A stretch of 64,000 nucleotides of DNA from Ilyobacter polytropus DSM 2926 (GCF_000165505.1 NC_014633.1:124001-188000), one strand, 5' to 3'; positions 22,473-32,372 are shown, counted from the stretch's first letter. Notes: a model not told the origin generated them from the letters alone. A program made the numbers and translations.

Positions 22473-23855
22473 TTGAAAAAATTAAAAATAACAGAAACGG
22501 CACTGAGAGACGGACATCAGTCCCTGATAGCAACAAGATTGACGACTGAAGAGATTCTTCCTATCCTGGAAAAAATGGACCAGGTTGGGTATTACTCGAT
22601 GGAGGTCTGGGGAGGAGCCACCTTTGATGCATGTATAAGATTTCTCAACGAAGACCCTTGGGAAAGACTGAGAGAGATGAGAGCAAGGGTAAAAAATACA
22701 AAGCTTCAAATGCTTCTTCGTGGTCAGAACTTATTGGGATACAGACATTATGCAGATGATGTGGTAGAAAAATTTGTGGAAAAATCTATAAAAAATGGGA
22801 TAGATATCATAAGAGTTTTTGATGCTCTGAATGATTACAGAAACTTGGAAACTACAATAAAATCAATCATAAAATATAACGGTCACTGCCAGGGATGTAT
22901 CGCATATACAACAAGTGAAATTCACACAGTGGACTACTATGTTGGGAAAGTACAGGAGCTGGAAAAACTAGGAGCCCACTCTATCTGTATAAAGGATATG
23001 GCGGGGATACTTCTTCCTGATATAGCTTATGAGCTTATCACGAAAATGAAAGAGGTATCAAAACTTTCTATAGAACTTCACACTCACTGTACCACAGGGA
23101 TAGCATCTATGCTTTATATGAAGGCCATAGAGGCTGGAGTGGACATAATAGATACAGGCATATCTTCATTTTCAGGAGGGACAGCCCAGCCAGCAACAGA
23201 GGTATTCGTACAAGTATTAAAGGGAAGCGAAAGAGACCCTAAGCTAAACCTGGATATTCTCGCAGAGGTAGCAGATTACTTTAAACCTATAAAAGAAAAA
23301 TACAGAGCTGAAGGAATATTGAACCCTAAGGTGATGGACGTAGAACCTAAGACTCTTGCGTATCAGGTTCCAGGAGGAATGCTTTCAAACCTCCTTTCAC
23401 AGCTTGAAGGACAGGGGGCGGCAGATAAATATGATGAGGTACTTGCAGAAGTACCGAGAGTAAGAAAAGACCTTGGATACCCTCCACTGGTTACTCCGCT
23501 TTCTCAGATGGTAGGGACACAAGCGGTATTCAATATACTAGTAGGGGAAAGATATAAATTCATACCAAAAGAGATAAAAGATTATGTAAGAGGAAAATAC
23601 GGGCAGTCTCCTGCACCTATAAGTAAAGAGATAAAAGAGAAGATCATAGGTAATGAGGCATCGATAACTCATAGGCCAGCAGACGACATTGCTCCGGAAT
23701 TTGAGAAGCTTAAGGCTGAGATCGGACACCTTGCAGACTCTGATGAGGATATACTTATGTACGCGCTTTTCCCGGAAAATTCTAAAAAGTTTTTAGAGGA
23801 GAGATTTGAAGAGGAGATAGAGGAAAGAGAATATATGATGACAGTAGCAATTTAA
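22473..23855 (+). CDS. Oxaloacetate decarboxylase alpha / pyruvate carboxylase B-type carboxyltransferase
   Basis: About 460 residues from TTG 22473, which follows AAGGAGG; the longer frame to 22431 runs into the terminator. The carboxyltransferase TIM barrel is clear: ETALRDGHQS near residue 8, LRGQNLLGYRHY, ICIKDMAGILLP with the lysine that is carboxylated in the family, and LHTHCTTG with the two metal histidines. The C-terminal helical PYC_OADA domain follows (PGGMLSNLLSQL). No biotin-carrier domain is fused, so a separate carrier is needed. Reaction expected: transfer of carboxyl between oxaloacetate and biotin, giving pyruvate. In such anaerobes this usually feeds a sodium-pumping decarboxylase whose membrane subunit is not in this window. 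Confidence 0.9.
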   Translation: MKKLKITETALRDGHQSLIATRLTTEEILPILEKMDQVGYYSMEVWGGATFDACIRFLNEDPWERLREMRARVKNTKLQMLLRGQNLLGYRHYADDVVEKFVEKSIKNGIDIIRVFDALNDYRNLETTIKSIIKYNGHCQGCIAYTTSEIHTVDYYVGKVQELEKLGAHSICIKDMAGILLPDIAYELITKMKEVSKLSIELHTHCTTGIASMLYMKAIEAGVDIIDTGISSFSGGTAQPATEVFVQVLKGSERDPKLNLDILAEVADYFKPIKEKYRAEGILNPKVMDVEPKTLAYQVPGGMLSNLLSQLEGQGAADKYDEVLAEVPRVRKDLGYPPLVTPLSQMVGTQAVFNILVGERYKFIPKEIKDYVRGKYGQSPAPISKEIKEKIIGNEASITHRPADDIAPEFEKLKAEIGHLADSDEDILMYALFPENSKKFLEERFEEEIEEREYMMTVAI

Positions 23856-24142
23856 TCGGATATTAATTATAGAAATGCTAAGTGTTGGCATTAAAAATAT
23901 TTTCTGAAATACCAACAAGTAAATCAAATCCAAAAATATTATATTTTAAAATATAAAACTCTCCAAAATTCTATAAGCTATTGAATTTTTTTAGATATCT
24001 ATTTAAGTCAAGTTGCGATCTAAGTGACTTTTGTGTAAAATATCTCTAAACCAAATACGAGAAATATATAATTTTGGTGTTTTGCACACTTATAAATTTT
24101 AAACAGCGACATTTTAGGCAGATGAATATTAAGGAGTGAAAT
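23856..24142. other. 287-base gap with one inverted repeat
   Basis: TGTTGGCATT (23883-23892) pairs with AATACCAACA (23908-23917), a 10-pair hairpin with one G-T pair but no T-tract. It may still end the carboxyltransferase transcript. The rest is AT-rich and should contain the MATE gene promoter; I see no gene. Confidence 0.4.
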
Positions 24143-25492
24143 ATGGGTAAAAAAAGTGTGAAAAATCTTTTGACTGGATCTATTCCTAAACACCTCTTTG
24201 ACCTTGTCCTTCCCTCTATAGGAGGGATGTTTGCCATCACAATTTTCAATTTAACTGATACATATTTTGTATCCAAGTTAGGAACCAATGAACTTGACGC
24301 TATGGGATTTACCTTTCCTGTAATAATGGTTATTGGCTCTATTACAGGAGGAATAGGTATAGGTTCCTCTTCCGTAGTGGCGAGAGCTCTGGGAAAAAAT
24401 AATCACCATGAAATTAATAGAACTACTACCGACGGTATTATTTTGTCAATTATAGTTGTTGTTATTATTTCTCTAATTGGTCTTCTCACAATAGATCCAT
24501 TATTTTCACTTTTAGGAGCAGATAATACTATCCTACCTCTAGTTAAAGATTATATGTCTATATGGTATCTAGGGGTAGTGGCTGTTATCATGCCGCGAGT
24601 GTGTGATTCATCTATGAGAGCCCTAGGAGATATGAAGAGACCTCTTATTGTAATGCTAGTATGTGCTTTGACCAACCTCATATTGGACCCCATCTTTATA
24701 TTTGGATACTTTGGAATTCCCGCTTTGGGTATAAAAGGGGCCGCTATTGCTACTATTCTTTCAAGAATTTTAGGAATGGTCACCACTCTTTCATTTGTGC
24801 ATTTTCACTATAAGCTTATCGACTTCAAATACAACTATAAGTCTGAGATATTTGATTCGTGGAAAAAAATCCTTCATGTTGGGATACCAGGAGCTATAAT
24901 AAGGCTTTTTCCACAGCTGCTTAGAGCTGTCTTGACTAGCCTAGGGGCCAAAAGTGCCGGAATAGCTGGAGTAGCTGCAATTGCAGCTGGTGCCAGAATT
25001 GAAAGTTTTTCTACTATTATAAGTATGGCTGTTGGGGCAGCTCTGGTTCCAATTGTAGGTCAAAACTGGGGGGCAAAAAAATACGAGCGAGTAGAGGAAG
25101 TAAAAAAATTGACGAATAAAATTTCGATTGTTTACGGGTTTATTCTTTTTGTTCTTTCACTTATTTTTACAAGGAAAATTGCAACTATTTTTACTGGTGA
25201 TCCTGTAGTTATAGACCTAATCTATGCCTATGTAAATATTGTTATGCTCGGGAGCATAGGCTTAAATCTTTATAACTGGACCAGTGAAAGTCTAAATGCC
25301 ACTGGTAAACCTAAATATGTACTTATAATAAATGGCCTAGGAACCTGTCTCATTATAATTCCCTCTATTTATATAGGATTTTTTCTAGGGGGGTTCCCAG
25401 GTATGCTTATAGGAATTTCTATAGGACAGATTATTTTAGGTGGAGTTTCTGTTAAAATTGGGAAGAAAGAGCTTGGTATGCAAGCAGTATAG
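24143..25492 (+). CDS. MATE family efflux transporter
   Basis: A 449-residue integral membrane protein with about 12 predicted helices in two homologous halves, as in MATE cation/drug antiporters. Family features: LPSIGGMFAITIFNLTDTYF at the start of helix 1, SIGGMF-like glycine motif, VVARALGKNN at the end of helix 2 of the first half, and GAKSAGIAGVAAIAAGARIE with VGQNWGAKKYERV in the second half. It exports organic compounds in exchange for sodium or protons; the substrate cannot be told. Ribosome site AAGGAG. It is apparently a single-gene unit between metabolic operons. Confidence 0.92.
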   Translation: MGKKSVKNLLTGSIPKHLFDLVLPSIGGMFAITIFNLTDTYFVSKLGTNELDAMGFTFPVIMVIGSITGGIGIGSSSVVARALGKNNHHEINRTTTDGIILSIIVVVIISLIGLLTIDPLFSLLGADNTILPLVKDYMSIWYLGVVAVIMPRVCDSSMRALGDMKRPLIVMLVCALTNLILDPIFIFGYFGIPALGIKGAAIATILSRILGMVTTLSFVHFHYKLIDFKYNYKSEIFDSWKKILHVGIPGAIIRLFPQLLRAVLTSLGAKSAGIAGVAAIAAGARIESFSTIISMAVGAALVPIVGQNWGAKKYERVEEVKKLTNKISIVYGFILFVLSLIFTRKIATIFTGDPVVIDLIYAYVNIVMLGSIGLNLYNWTSESLNATGKPKYVLIINGLGTCLIIIPSIYIGFFLGGFPGMLIGISIGQIILGGVSVKIGKKELGMQAV

Positions 25493-25620
25493 TATAAAAG
25501 TTCAATTAAAAGTCAGAAAATTGATAAACTTGCGAGGGTTTCAAAAGCTGACATATTATAATGTATTCTCTAGAGGTTTAGAGATTACAACTGAGTTATT
25601 TGTGGAAATGGGAGGATGAA

Positions 25621-26361
25621 ATGATTTATTTTTTTCTGGCTATAGGGGCACTTATAGCAGGAATAGTTACGGCCATGGCCGGTGGCGGTGGGATTTTTAT
25701 TATAACTTTTCTGATGATGTTGGAAATTCCAATTAAAATAGTTATTGGTACAAACAGAGTCAGTGCATGCCTTGATAATGCTACAAGTTCATACAACTAT
25801 TATAAGAAAGGGAAATTGGACACAGAATTTTTTAAGTATGCGATTATACCTGCTTTTTTGGGAACGGTTATCGGATCTAAACTATTGGTATTATTGAATG
25901 CTAAAATTGTAGAAAGATTAATCCCAATGATATTATTGGCATTGGTTATAAGGATGTTTGTTAATAAAAAAGCCGGCCTAGAAAATGAGTTTGAAGGGTT
26001 CACCAGAAAAAATATAATAAAAGGAATTATTGTTACATTTTTAATGGGGATATACATGGGTTTTTTTGGACTAGCAATAGGCAACTTTTTTACACTGGCC
26101 TTGGTTTATGTTTTGAAATTTGATTTTTTAAAAGCGGTAGCCACAGTAAAACCAATTAATTTTTTTATGGGCCTTGTCTCTGTAGTCATCTATGCAATGG
26201 AAGGTATTATTGATTGGAAAATTGCTATATTTGTAACTGCTTTCAGGGTGATCGGGAGTAAATTGGGAAGTAATTACGCCAGTGAAAAAGGTGCAAAGGC
26301 TGTGAAACCTATTTTTTTACTTTTATGTGTATTCACTGTTTTTAAAGAATATTTTTTGTAG
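25621..26361 (+). CDS. TauE/SafE family anion transporter
   Basis: About 246 residues from ATG 25621, which follows GGGAGG; the frame extends upstream to 25600 without a better site. Eight hydrophobic segments are visible. The family's glycine-rich N-terminal motif is present (GIVTAMAGGGGIFIITF), followed by GTNRVSACLDNATSS, and a second-half motif GIYMGFFGLAIGNFF. TauE/SafE proteins move sulfur-containing or small carboxylic anions such as sulfoacetate, sulfite or organic acids. In this neighbourhood export or import of an organic acid is a fair inference. Confidence 0.85.
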   Translation: MIYFFLAIGALIAGIVTAMAGGGGIFIITFLMMLEIPIKIVIGTNRVSACLDNATSSYNYYKKGKLDTEFFKYAIIPAFLGTVIGSKLLVLLNAKIVERLIPMILLALVIRMFVNKKAGLENEFEGFTRKNIIKGIIVTFLMGIYMGFFGLAIGNFFTLALVYVLKFDFLKAVATVKPINFFMGLVSVVIYAMEGIIDWKIAIFVTAFRVIGSKLGSNYASEKGAKAVKPIFLLLCVFTVFKEYFL

Positions 26362-26404
26362 TAAAATTGTTTCAAAATCACATATTATATTTTAGGTGTT
26401 TGTG

Positions 26405-26427
26405 AGGGCTCCACTGGAGCTCTTTTT
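26405..26427 (+). terminator. Rho-independent terminator
   Basis: AGGGCTCC (26405-26412) pairs with GGAGCTCT (26416-26423) around ACT, followed by T5. It closes the TauE-type gene. Confidence 0.85.
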
Positions 26428-26458
26428 AAATTAAATTTTCGATAATCAGGATATAAAA

Positions 26459-26516
26459 AGTCCCTCAATTAATTACACAAACACACTAGAATCAACTGGT
26501 AATTAAGGGAAGGACT
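26459..26516 (-). terminator. Long-loop terminator of the leftward kinase operon
   Basis: AGTCCCTCAATTAATTAC (26459-26476) is nearly complementary to GTAATTAAGGGAAGGACT (to 26516). On the minus strand the stem is followed by TTTTTAT. It stands 48 bases past the DUF1537 stop. A related structure occurs at 54871-54922. Confidence 0.65.
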
Positions 26517-26563
26517 AAAAATTCCACTTTAATTGAAATGTTTATAAGATTTGTATTTTTTTA

Positions 26564-27835
26564 TCATAAGGATTTAAGATGATTTATAGATGTTTCTAAA
26601 AATTCTTTTTTGCCAAAACTCCCAGATTTTAGCACAATTAACATCTCTCTTCCTATGGCAAGTCCCGAAGGAAGGCCTGTTTCAATTTCTTTTAAAACAT
26701 AGTTTCCTTTGATACCTAATTTTCTGCAGATAGTCCCGGAAGTATCTCCCCCTGCCACAACAAGCCTTTTTAAATTTATATTTTTGGTGATTGTTTCTGC
26801 TATATCCGCAAGCAACGCTGACACCATTTTGCTGATTTTTAGTTCATCTATATTGAGAGCTTTTCCTCGTTTTTTAGTTTCAGCAATTATTACGTTGTCG
26901 TTATCTGCCATTATAAGGATGTCGTTTCCTTCTTTTAGAAGAGCTGTTCCCTTTTCTACGATTTTTATTTTTTCCTTTTCATATAGGTCTTCTGAAAAAA
27001 CTTTTCTAGAATCTAATACTAAGGTAGGCACTCCTATTTCTTTTAAATGTGCTGTTTGAGCCCTTGTTTGTGGAGTAAGGCTTCCAGATACAACTAACAC
27101 TCCGTTATTATCATCACAGTCTAATTTATATACAGGGTTCTGTGACTTTTTATTTTCAAGAAATTTAGGTAGTTCTTCCCCTATAGCCGAACTTCCCCCC
27201 AGGCATTCATATCCCACAGAGGCTTCTGCCACGATTTTCAGGTCCTCTTGAGTCTCGCTATCTATTATACAGTAGTTGCAGTTTTTTCTTACCTTTTCAA
27301 TGGCTTCTCTCAGTTTTTCTGCACCCATTCTGACTACCTCTATATCAATACTACATACCTTCTTATTTGTTTCTTCAGAAAGTATAGATACCAGATCAGA
27401 GCTTGTCATAGGGTGCACCGGGTCCTTTGCAAAATTTGAATTTTCCAGAAGTTCTCCGTTCACCCTGTGTATCCCGTGTACTGTGGTTCTCCCGTTTTTA
27501 GGGAAGGCAAGGCTGATAATTGCAAAATCTTTTTTCAATGCATCCATCATTGCATCTAGCTCAACCCCTATATTTCCCCTGAAAACCGAGCAGGTCTTTT
27601 TATGAAAAATCTCACATCCTGCTTTTTTTAATATTTCCGCCGATTTATAAACCTTAAATCTGCTTAACTCCAAAGGGTCTAACCTGCTGTCTGTATCTAT
27701 AATCAGAACGTCACAGTTATTTTCAGGAACCATATCCTCTTCAAAAGTTAAAATTTTAACTGCATAACCGTTTTTTCTAAACATTATTCCTATATCATTA
27801 GCTCCTGTAGTGTCGTCTGCTATTACTCCTATCAT
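26564..27835 (-). CDS. DUF1537 four-carbon acid sugar kinase
   Basis: A 423-residue protein with both halves of the DUF1537/OtnK-DtnK family: N-terminal substrate domain with VIADDTTGANDIG near residues 4-16 and HKKTCSVFRGN, C-terminal nucleotide domain with GGDTSGTIC near residue 365 and VLKSGSFGKKEFL near residue 405. Characterised members phosphorylate threonate or erythronate (D or L) at O4 using ATP. The exact substrate is not readable from sequence. It overlaps the racemase-like gene by four bases (ATGA) and would receive the product of that gene or of the dehydrogenase upstream. A class II aldolase of the kind that acts after such kinases lies at 40659. Confidence 0.9.
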   Translation of the reverse strand: MIGVIADDTTGANDIGIMFRKNGYAVKILTFEEDMVPENNCDVLIIDTDSRLDPLELSRFKVYKSAEILKKAGCEIFHKKTCSVFRGNIGVELDAMMDALKKDFAIISLAFPKNGRTTVHGIHRVNGELLENSNFAKDPVHPMTSSDLVSILSEETNKKVCSIDIEVVRMGAEKLREAIEKVRKNCNYCIIDSETQEDLKIVAEASVGYECLGGSSAIGEELPKFLENKKSQNPVYKLDCDDNNGVLVVSGSLTPQTRAQTAHLKEIGVPTLVLDSRKVFSEDLYEKEKIKIVEKGTALLKEGNDILIMADNDNVIIAETKKRGKALNIDELKISKMVSALLADIAETITKNINLKRLVVAGGDTSGTICRKLGIKGNYVLKEIETGLPSGLAIGREMLIVLKSGSFGKKEFLETSINHLKSL

Positions 27836-28494
27836 TTTACTCTTTCCTCCTTAATCTCTTCTAATATTTTTCGGGCACTTATTTCGGGGCTTGAAAATAT
27901 AGGTTTATTGCACGGATCAAGGCTTTCCAAGGCGCCGTTCATAGACATCTGAGCCAGGACGATCACATCATATTTAGAAGAAAACTCCTTGATTTTATTT
28001 TGAATTAATCTGTCGTGCTGGTTCTTATTGCCGTTTTTTAGCTCATCAAAGGCATTGTAAACAATTTCTCCTTCTACTTCCACGGTGGTTTTATTTTTAT
28101 CTCCTAGTTCTTTTATAAGCTGTAATGTTGTAGACCTCGCTGCTTCAATAGTAGTCAAAACTCCTATCTTGCCTCCCATACTTACAACTTTTTCTAGCAT
28201 AGCCATATCGGCACTTAGTAAAGGGATGTTTACAAAGTCTTTTATAACATCCACGTAGGGAGAAAAAGCCGAACATGCCAAGAGTATTCCGTCAGCCCCG
28301 CTTTTTTCAGCATTTTCTGCCATTGTGATGATTCTTTTTAGCATAAAAAATTCTATAGGGCTATTCTTTTTAAGGTCCGACATTAATCCCTCGTCAAGAA
28401 AATTCATTAATTCTATGGTGGCGTCAATTTTATTAAAGGCCTTTATTATAGGTGACATTGAATTTACTGTTGTATGAATCAAAGCTATTTTCAT
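27832..28494 (-). CDS. Asp/Glu/hydantoin racemase family protein
   Basis: A 220-residue protein of the Asp/Glu racemase fold (IALIHTTVNSM at the start). The first catalytic cysteine is present in ILLACSAFSP near residue 75. At the second active-site position, where racemases have a cysteine, it reads VLAQMSM, with no cysteine. One-cysteine members include decarboxylases such as arylmalonate decarboxylase and many uncharacterised enzymes, so ordinary two-base racemisation is unlikely. It is the first of two co-translated genes with the DUF1537 kinase and may act as an isomerase, hydrolase or decarboxylase on the same acid. Confidence 0.75.
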   Translation of the reverse strand: MKIALIHTTVNSMSPIIKAFNKIDATIELMNFLDEGLMSDLKKNSPIEFFMLKRIITMAENAEKSGADGILLACSAFSPYVDVIKDFVNIPLLSADMAMLEKVVSMGGKIGVLTTIEAARSTTLQLIKELGDKNKTTVEVEGEIVYNAFDELKNGNKNQHDRLIQNKIKEFSSKYDVIVLAQMSMNGALESLDPCNKPIFSSPEISARKILEEIKEERVK

Positions 28495-28537
28495 AACGCT
28501 GCTCCTTTTAATTTTTATAATCAGATACTATAAAAAA

Positions 28538-28576
28538 GATATTCCACCTACAGAAAAGAATCTATAGGTGGATATC
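28538..28576 (-). terminator. Rho-independent terminator of the leftward dehydrogenase gene
   Basis: GATATTCCACCTA (28538-28550) pairs with TAGGTGGATATC (28565-28576); on the minus strand a T-run follows (plus A-run 28532-28537). It separates the dehydrogenase at 28601 from the racemase-kinase pair, which therefore may be fed by read-through or have their own promoter. Confidence 0.75.
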
Positions 28577-28600
28577 TTAATTTTTTAATTTAACAGCTTC

Positions 28601-29674
28601 TTACATTGTTTTTAAAGTGTTTATAACTTCTTGTGTGAAACTTGTTGTTGATTCTTTTCCTCCGAGGTCTCTAGTGCAAACCCCTTCGGTAAGATTCTTT
28701 TCTATAGCAGCCTCTATAAGAAGGGCCATATCATTCATTCTTTTGTCCTCATGCTTGTCTGCAAGCCATTTTAAAAGTAATGTTCCAGATAGTATCATTC
28801 CCACAGGGTTGGCTACATTCTGTCCTCCGATATCAGGAGCAGATCCGTGAGCCGCCTGAGCCATAGCCTGAGTTTCGTTACTGTTGATTGCAGGGGCAAG
28901 TCCAAGACTTCCAGAAAGTTCCCCGGCCAAATCAGAAAGGATGTCTCCGAATAAGTTTGTAGTAACAATTACATCAAAATCTTTTGCTCTTCTCACGAGG
29001 TGAGCGGTCATTGCATCAATGTGGTAATCCTCTATCTCTACCTCTGGATAGAATTCTCTTCCAACTTCATAGCATGTATCTCTAAATAATCCGTAAGCCA
29101 TCTGGATAACGTTTGCTTTATGAACTATAGCCAATTTCTTTCTTCTAGACATAGCCATTTTAAATGCTTCGTGGGCAATTCTTCTTGTTGCTTTCTTTGT
29201 GAATACTCCAGTTGCCAGGGCAATTTCAGGAGTTACAAGGAATTCTCCACGTCCTTTGAACATGTTTCTGTCAGGCATAAATCCCTCTGTATTTTCACGG
29301 AAAAGTACCAGGTCCATTCCGTCTACTACTGATTTAATTCCAGGTACCGGTTTGATCGGCCTTGCATTTGAATAAAGATCAAAATGATGTCTTATTGTTC
29401 CGCTTGGATTTAACTGTGAACTCCACTCTTCAGGGTATGCAGCCGAATCATGTGGTCCTAATAACCATGCATCACATTTTGTAAGTCCCTCTTTAGTTAC
29501 ATCAGGTACAGGATTGTTATATTTTTCAATACCTTCCCATCCTAAAGGCATTTTTTCAAATTCTACCTCTATACCAATTTTCCCTGCTGCTGCTTCCATA
29601 ATGTCAACAGTTGATTTAACAATCTCCGGTCCGATCCCGTCTCCGTATAAAGCCCCTAATTTATAATTTTTCAT
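28601..29674 (-). CDS. Tartrate/D-malate/isopropylmalate-type dehydrogenase
   Basis: A 357-residue beta-decarboxylating dehydrogenase without the N-terminal extension of the two isocitrate-type paralogues. YGDGIGPEIV lies near residue 10; the substrate region reads LNPSGTIRHHFDLYSNARP near residue 88, closer to tartrate dehydrogenase/decarboxylase and D-malate dehydrogenase (TtuC/DmlA) than to LeuB. NLFGDILSDLAGEL near 238 carries the metal aspartates and HGSAPDI near 278 the cofactor loop. Reaction expected: NAD-dependent oxidation of a (2R)-hydroxy acid, with or without decarboxylation. No leucine genes are nearby, which argues against LeuB. It has its own terminator and a 460-base upstream gap. 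Confidence 0.85.
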   Translation of the reverse strand: MKNYKLGALYGDGIGPEIVKSTVDIMEAAAGKIGIEVEFEKMPLGWEGIEKYNNPVPDVTKEGLTKCDAWLLGPHDSAAYPEEWSSQLNPSGTIRHHFDLYSNARPIKPVPGIKSVVDGMDLVLFRENTEGFMPDRNMFKGRGEFLVTPEIALATGVFTKKATRRIAHEAFKMAMSRRKKLAIVHKANVIQMAYGLFRDTCYEVGREFYPEVEIEDYHIDAMTAHLVRRAKDFDVIVTTNLFGDILSDLAGELSGSLGLAPAINSNETQAMAQAAHGSAPDIGGQNVANPVGMILSGTLLLKWLADKHEDKRMNDMALLIEAAIEKNLTEGVCTRDLGGKESTTSFTQEVINTLKTM

Positions 29675-30133
29675 TTGAACCTCCCTGTAAATATTGGTTT
29701 TTTTCTTCTTGAGTTAAGTATATCGCAGATTGAAAACCAAATAAAATACATTATTTTCATTGAAAAAGATAATAAAAAGTTATAGTTATTAATCATTTTA
29801 AGTTCAAATAATGATCGTTGTGAAAAAATATAATTAAGTATATATTAGTCTTAAAGAATACCAATAAAATAAGAGATTATAATTTGATTAAGGCGAAATA
29901 TTTAACTTAAGCCTTCTTTGTGGATTTATGGAAACAGAAAAGTTCATTATTAATATGTGTTTTTTGCCAGGTTATCTTATAAATAAAATTATTTTTCGTC
30001 ACGAATTTACACAAATAACACACAACCTGGTATATTTTTTGACTAAAAGTGTTTCTATGTATTTTTGAGAAGTTAAATATTCTACAGTAACTGGAAACTT
30101 AGGCTATACATGTTTATTATGAAAATTTTAAGG
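29675..30133. promoter_or_regulatory. 459-base control gap upstream of the dehydrogenase
   Basis: No gene seen. It must contain the promoter of the leftward dehydrogenase (AT-rich 29690-29760) and the end of the hydratase transcript. GCCAGGTTAT (29966-29975) and ACAACCTGG (30022-30030) form an imperfect inverted pair 46 bases apart; a regulator site is possible but unproven. Confidence 0.35.
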
Positions 30134-32050
30134 TCAGTCATTGCTTTTATAGTAATTGATCAAACAGCCCTTTAAAAGAATTTTTCTCTCAGTGCTGTTA
30201 ATATTTAGTAATTCCAAATTGAATTTTGTTATCTCATCCCCTATGAGAAAGGCTTTGACATCTTTATTTCCTTCTTCGAGAGCCTTTTTTACACCAGTAA
30301 TAAAGATAAAATCATCATTTCCGAAAGGAATATCTTCCTTGATTGTGAATGGGAGTATACCCCAGTTAATCAGATTTGATACATATCTTTTGGTGGCATA
30401 TTCTTTTGCAATATTGGCCCATCCTCCCAAGACTTTCTGGTTTGATGCAGCCTGTTCCCGGGCACTTCCGTCTCCCGGTTTATTGGCATACATCAAAGAA
30501 CCCACAGCTGTTTTCAACGGACTTATTTTATCCTGTCCCTCAATAGATCTTATTTTATCAAAAATACTATTCAGTTCAGGGCTTAACTCTCCGTTTTTAC
30601 GGGCATATTCAAGTTCCCGGACCTCCTTACACTTCTGAACATAATTCGGGGCTTTTGTTATCAGGGTAAATTCTGCCAGCCTGTCTGGATCTGATCTGAA
30701 AGAAGAAGCTTCACCAGAGGGCATCAATTCATCTGTTGTGGTAACCGGATCCTCGATAAATGCAGTTACTTTTAACAATAAATTATCTTCTAACTTGGAC
30801 ATTTCAGGCCAGGGTTTTATGCACGGCCCCTCAAGCAATTCAACAGTTGGGTCCTCCAGATCTTGGGTTTTCCCGTAGTTATAGACCTTACCTTCATATG
30901 CCTGAGAATCAAAAACATATTCAGGTTTTGTGTATTCGACGTTTAAATCTGTGGCCGCCGTGATTATTCCGCCATTTACAGCCGTTGCTGCGATACTTCT
31001 TGCGTCCATCAGTGCAACCCCTGCAGACTGTCCCTGGCCTGGCTTAGCTCCTTCCCTGTTGGGGAAATTTCTCGTGTTATGTCTTATAGATAGCTGATTG
31101 TTTCCGGGAATGTCACCGACACCAAAGCATGGGCCACATATAGAAGACCTGATAACCGCACCTGATCTCAATAATTTTGAACTTGTAGTATTCTCCATCA
31201 GGTTTATGGCTGCATTTTTTGATGCAGGATAAATATTTAGTGTAAACTCCAGGTCTATAGATTTGCCATTTAAGATGTCTGCCGCATCGATAATGTTATC
31301 GTAAATCCCTCCTGAACACCCTCCGATAATTCCCTGTTCAGCTTTCAGCTTGCCCTTTAATATTTTTTTCTTGATATCAAAATTGACACCTATTTTTTTC
31401 AAGTCTTCGTTTGTTTTTTCACAAATTTCATCCAAGTTTTCATAAAGCTCTTTAATAGTATAGGCATTGGACGGATGAGCAGGGAGGGCTATCATAGACT
31501 GGATCTCATCCAGATTTATCTCTACTAATCCGTCATAATAGGTTATGCCGTTGGCTTTTAATTCCCTGTATTCATCTCCTCTCTTATGGAGCTTCAGATA
31601 TTCCCTGACCTGTTCGTCTGTTTCCCAGATTGATGAAAGGCAGTTTGATTCGCTGGTCATAACGTCAATACCGTTTCTGAATTCAATATTAAGGTTTTTT
31701 ATTCCCTCTCCGAAAAATTCCACAACCCCGTTCTTAGCATACTCCTTTGAATATACCTCCCTTATGAAGGCCAGTGCCACATCCATAGGTCCAATTCCAG
31801 GTTGGGGCTTACCGATTAATTTGATGCCGATAACTTTCGGGTATTTGATGTCATAAGTTTTATCAAGGAGCTGCTTTACTACCTCTCCTCCACCTTCGCC
31901 AATTGCGAGGCTTCCTATTGCTCCGTATCTCGTGTGAGAATCCGATCCCAGGATCATCTTTCCGCAGCCTGCGAAGTGCTCCCTCATATATTGGTGTAAA
32001 ACACCCATGTGAGGGGGGAGGAAATATCCCCCCATATTTTTTTGCAGCAC
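30134..32050 (-). CDS. YbhJ-like aconitase-fold hydratase, main part (frameshifted)
   Basis: 638 residues containing most of a large aconitase-superfamily hydratase of the E. coli YbhJ type: [20 protein letters not shown], the cluster cysteines in IIGGCSGG near residue 225 and [11 protein letters not shown] near residue 298, and a swivelling-domain motif [12 protein letters not shown] near residue 545. The usual SCTN motif is replaced by GCSGG, typical of this distant branch. The natural N-terminus is in the neighbouring frame 31863-32372; a G6 run at about 32032-32037 that should be G5 explains the break. The substrate of YbhJ proteins is unknown. In E. coli the gene lies beside ybhH (PrpF-like) and a dicarboxylate transporter gene, an association repeated here. 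Confidence 0.85.
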   Translation of the reverse strand: MLQKNMGGYFLPPHMGVLHQYMREHFAGCGKMILGSDSHTRYGAIGSLAIGEGGGEVVKQLLDKTYDIKYPKVIGIKLIGKPQPGIGPMDVALAFIREVYSKEYAKNGVVEFFGEGIKNLNIEFRNGIDVMTSESNCLSSIWETDEQVREYLKLHKRGDEYRELKANGITYYDGLVEINLDEIQSMIALPAHPSNAYTIKELYENLDEICEKTNEDLKKIGVNFDIKKKILKGKLKAEQGIIGGCSGGIYDNIIDAADILNGKSIDLEFTLNIYPASKNAAINLMENTTSSKLLRSGAVIRSSICGPCFGVGDIPGNNQLSIRHNTRNFPNREGAKPGQGQSAGVALMDARSIAATAVNGGIITAATDLNVEYTKPEYVFDSQAYEGKVYNYGKTQDLEDPTVELLEGPCIKPWPEMSKLEDNLLLKVTAFIEDPVTTTDELMPSGEASSFRSDPDRLAEFTLITKAPNYVQKCKEVRELEYARKNGELSPELNSIFDKIRSIEGQDKISPLKTAVGSLMYANKPGDGSAREQAASNQKVLGGWANIAKEYATKRYVSNLINWGILPFTIKEDIPFGNDDFIFITGVKKALEEGNKDVKAFLIGDEITKFNLELLNINSTERKILLKGCLINYYKSND

Positions 32051-32372
32051 TTAACCCAAACTGGTGATCGTCTTCATTTATTGTCCCTCCTATTGCACAG
32101 AGAGAATTATGGCAGTTGCTGAGGACATAGGGTACCGGAAACTTTTTAAGTCCCGAGGCCTTTGCAGTCTGAATTATTGATACGGAATTATTGTCTGGAG
32201 AAGTAATGGCATCAAATTTTATTTTTAGATTTTCCATATCACCGGAAGAATTGTGCTTTTTAAGGATATCATAGGTGATTGTGTTTCTCTTTGCCTCTTC
32301 CATACTTATATTTATATCTGTCATTATCTGGCCATCTTTTATAAACTGGCCTTTCTCATATATTTTTATCAT
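31863..32372 (-). CDS. YbhJ-like hydratase, N-terminal piece (frameshifted)
   Basis: A 169-residue frame of which about the first 113 residues are authentic: [55 protein letters not shown] and [11 protein letters not shown]. Beyond the G-run at about 32032-32037 it reads a nonsense tail rich in arginine. Removing one G restores [20 protein letters not shown] and joins the main part. The ATG overlaps the stop of the isocitrate dehydrogenase-like gene by four bases, so the three genes form one operon. Confidence 0.82.
   Translation of the reverse strand: MIKIYEKGQFIKDGQIMTDINISMEEAKRNTITYDILKKHNSSGDMENLKIKFDAITSPDNNSVSIIQTAKASGLKKFPVPYVLSNCHNSLCAIGGTINEDDHQFGLSAAKKYGGIFPPPSHGCFTPIYEGALRRLRKDDPGIGFSHEIRSNRKPRNWRRWRRGSKAAP

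Noticed and set aside
28601-29674. LeuB (leucine biosynthesis)
   Set aside because: No leuA, leuC or leuD nearby, and the substrate region is closer to tartrate/D-malate dehydrogenases.
29966-30030. Inverted pair GCCAGGTTAT/ACAACCTGG as a terminator of the YbhJ-like gene
   Set aside because: The 46-base loop and absence of a T-run on the minus strand make termination unlikely.
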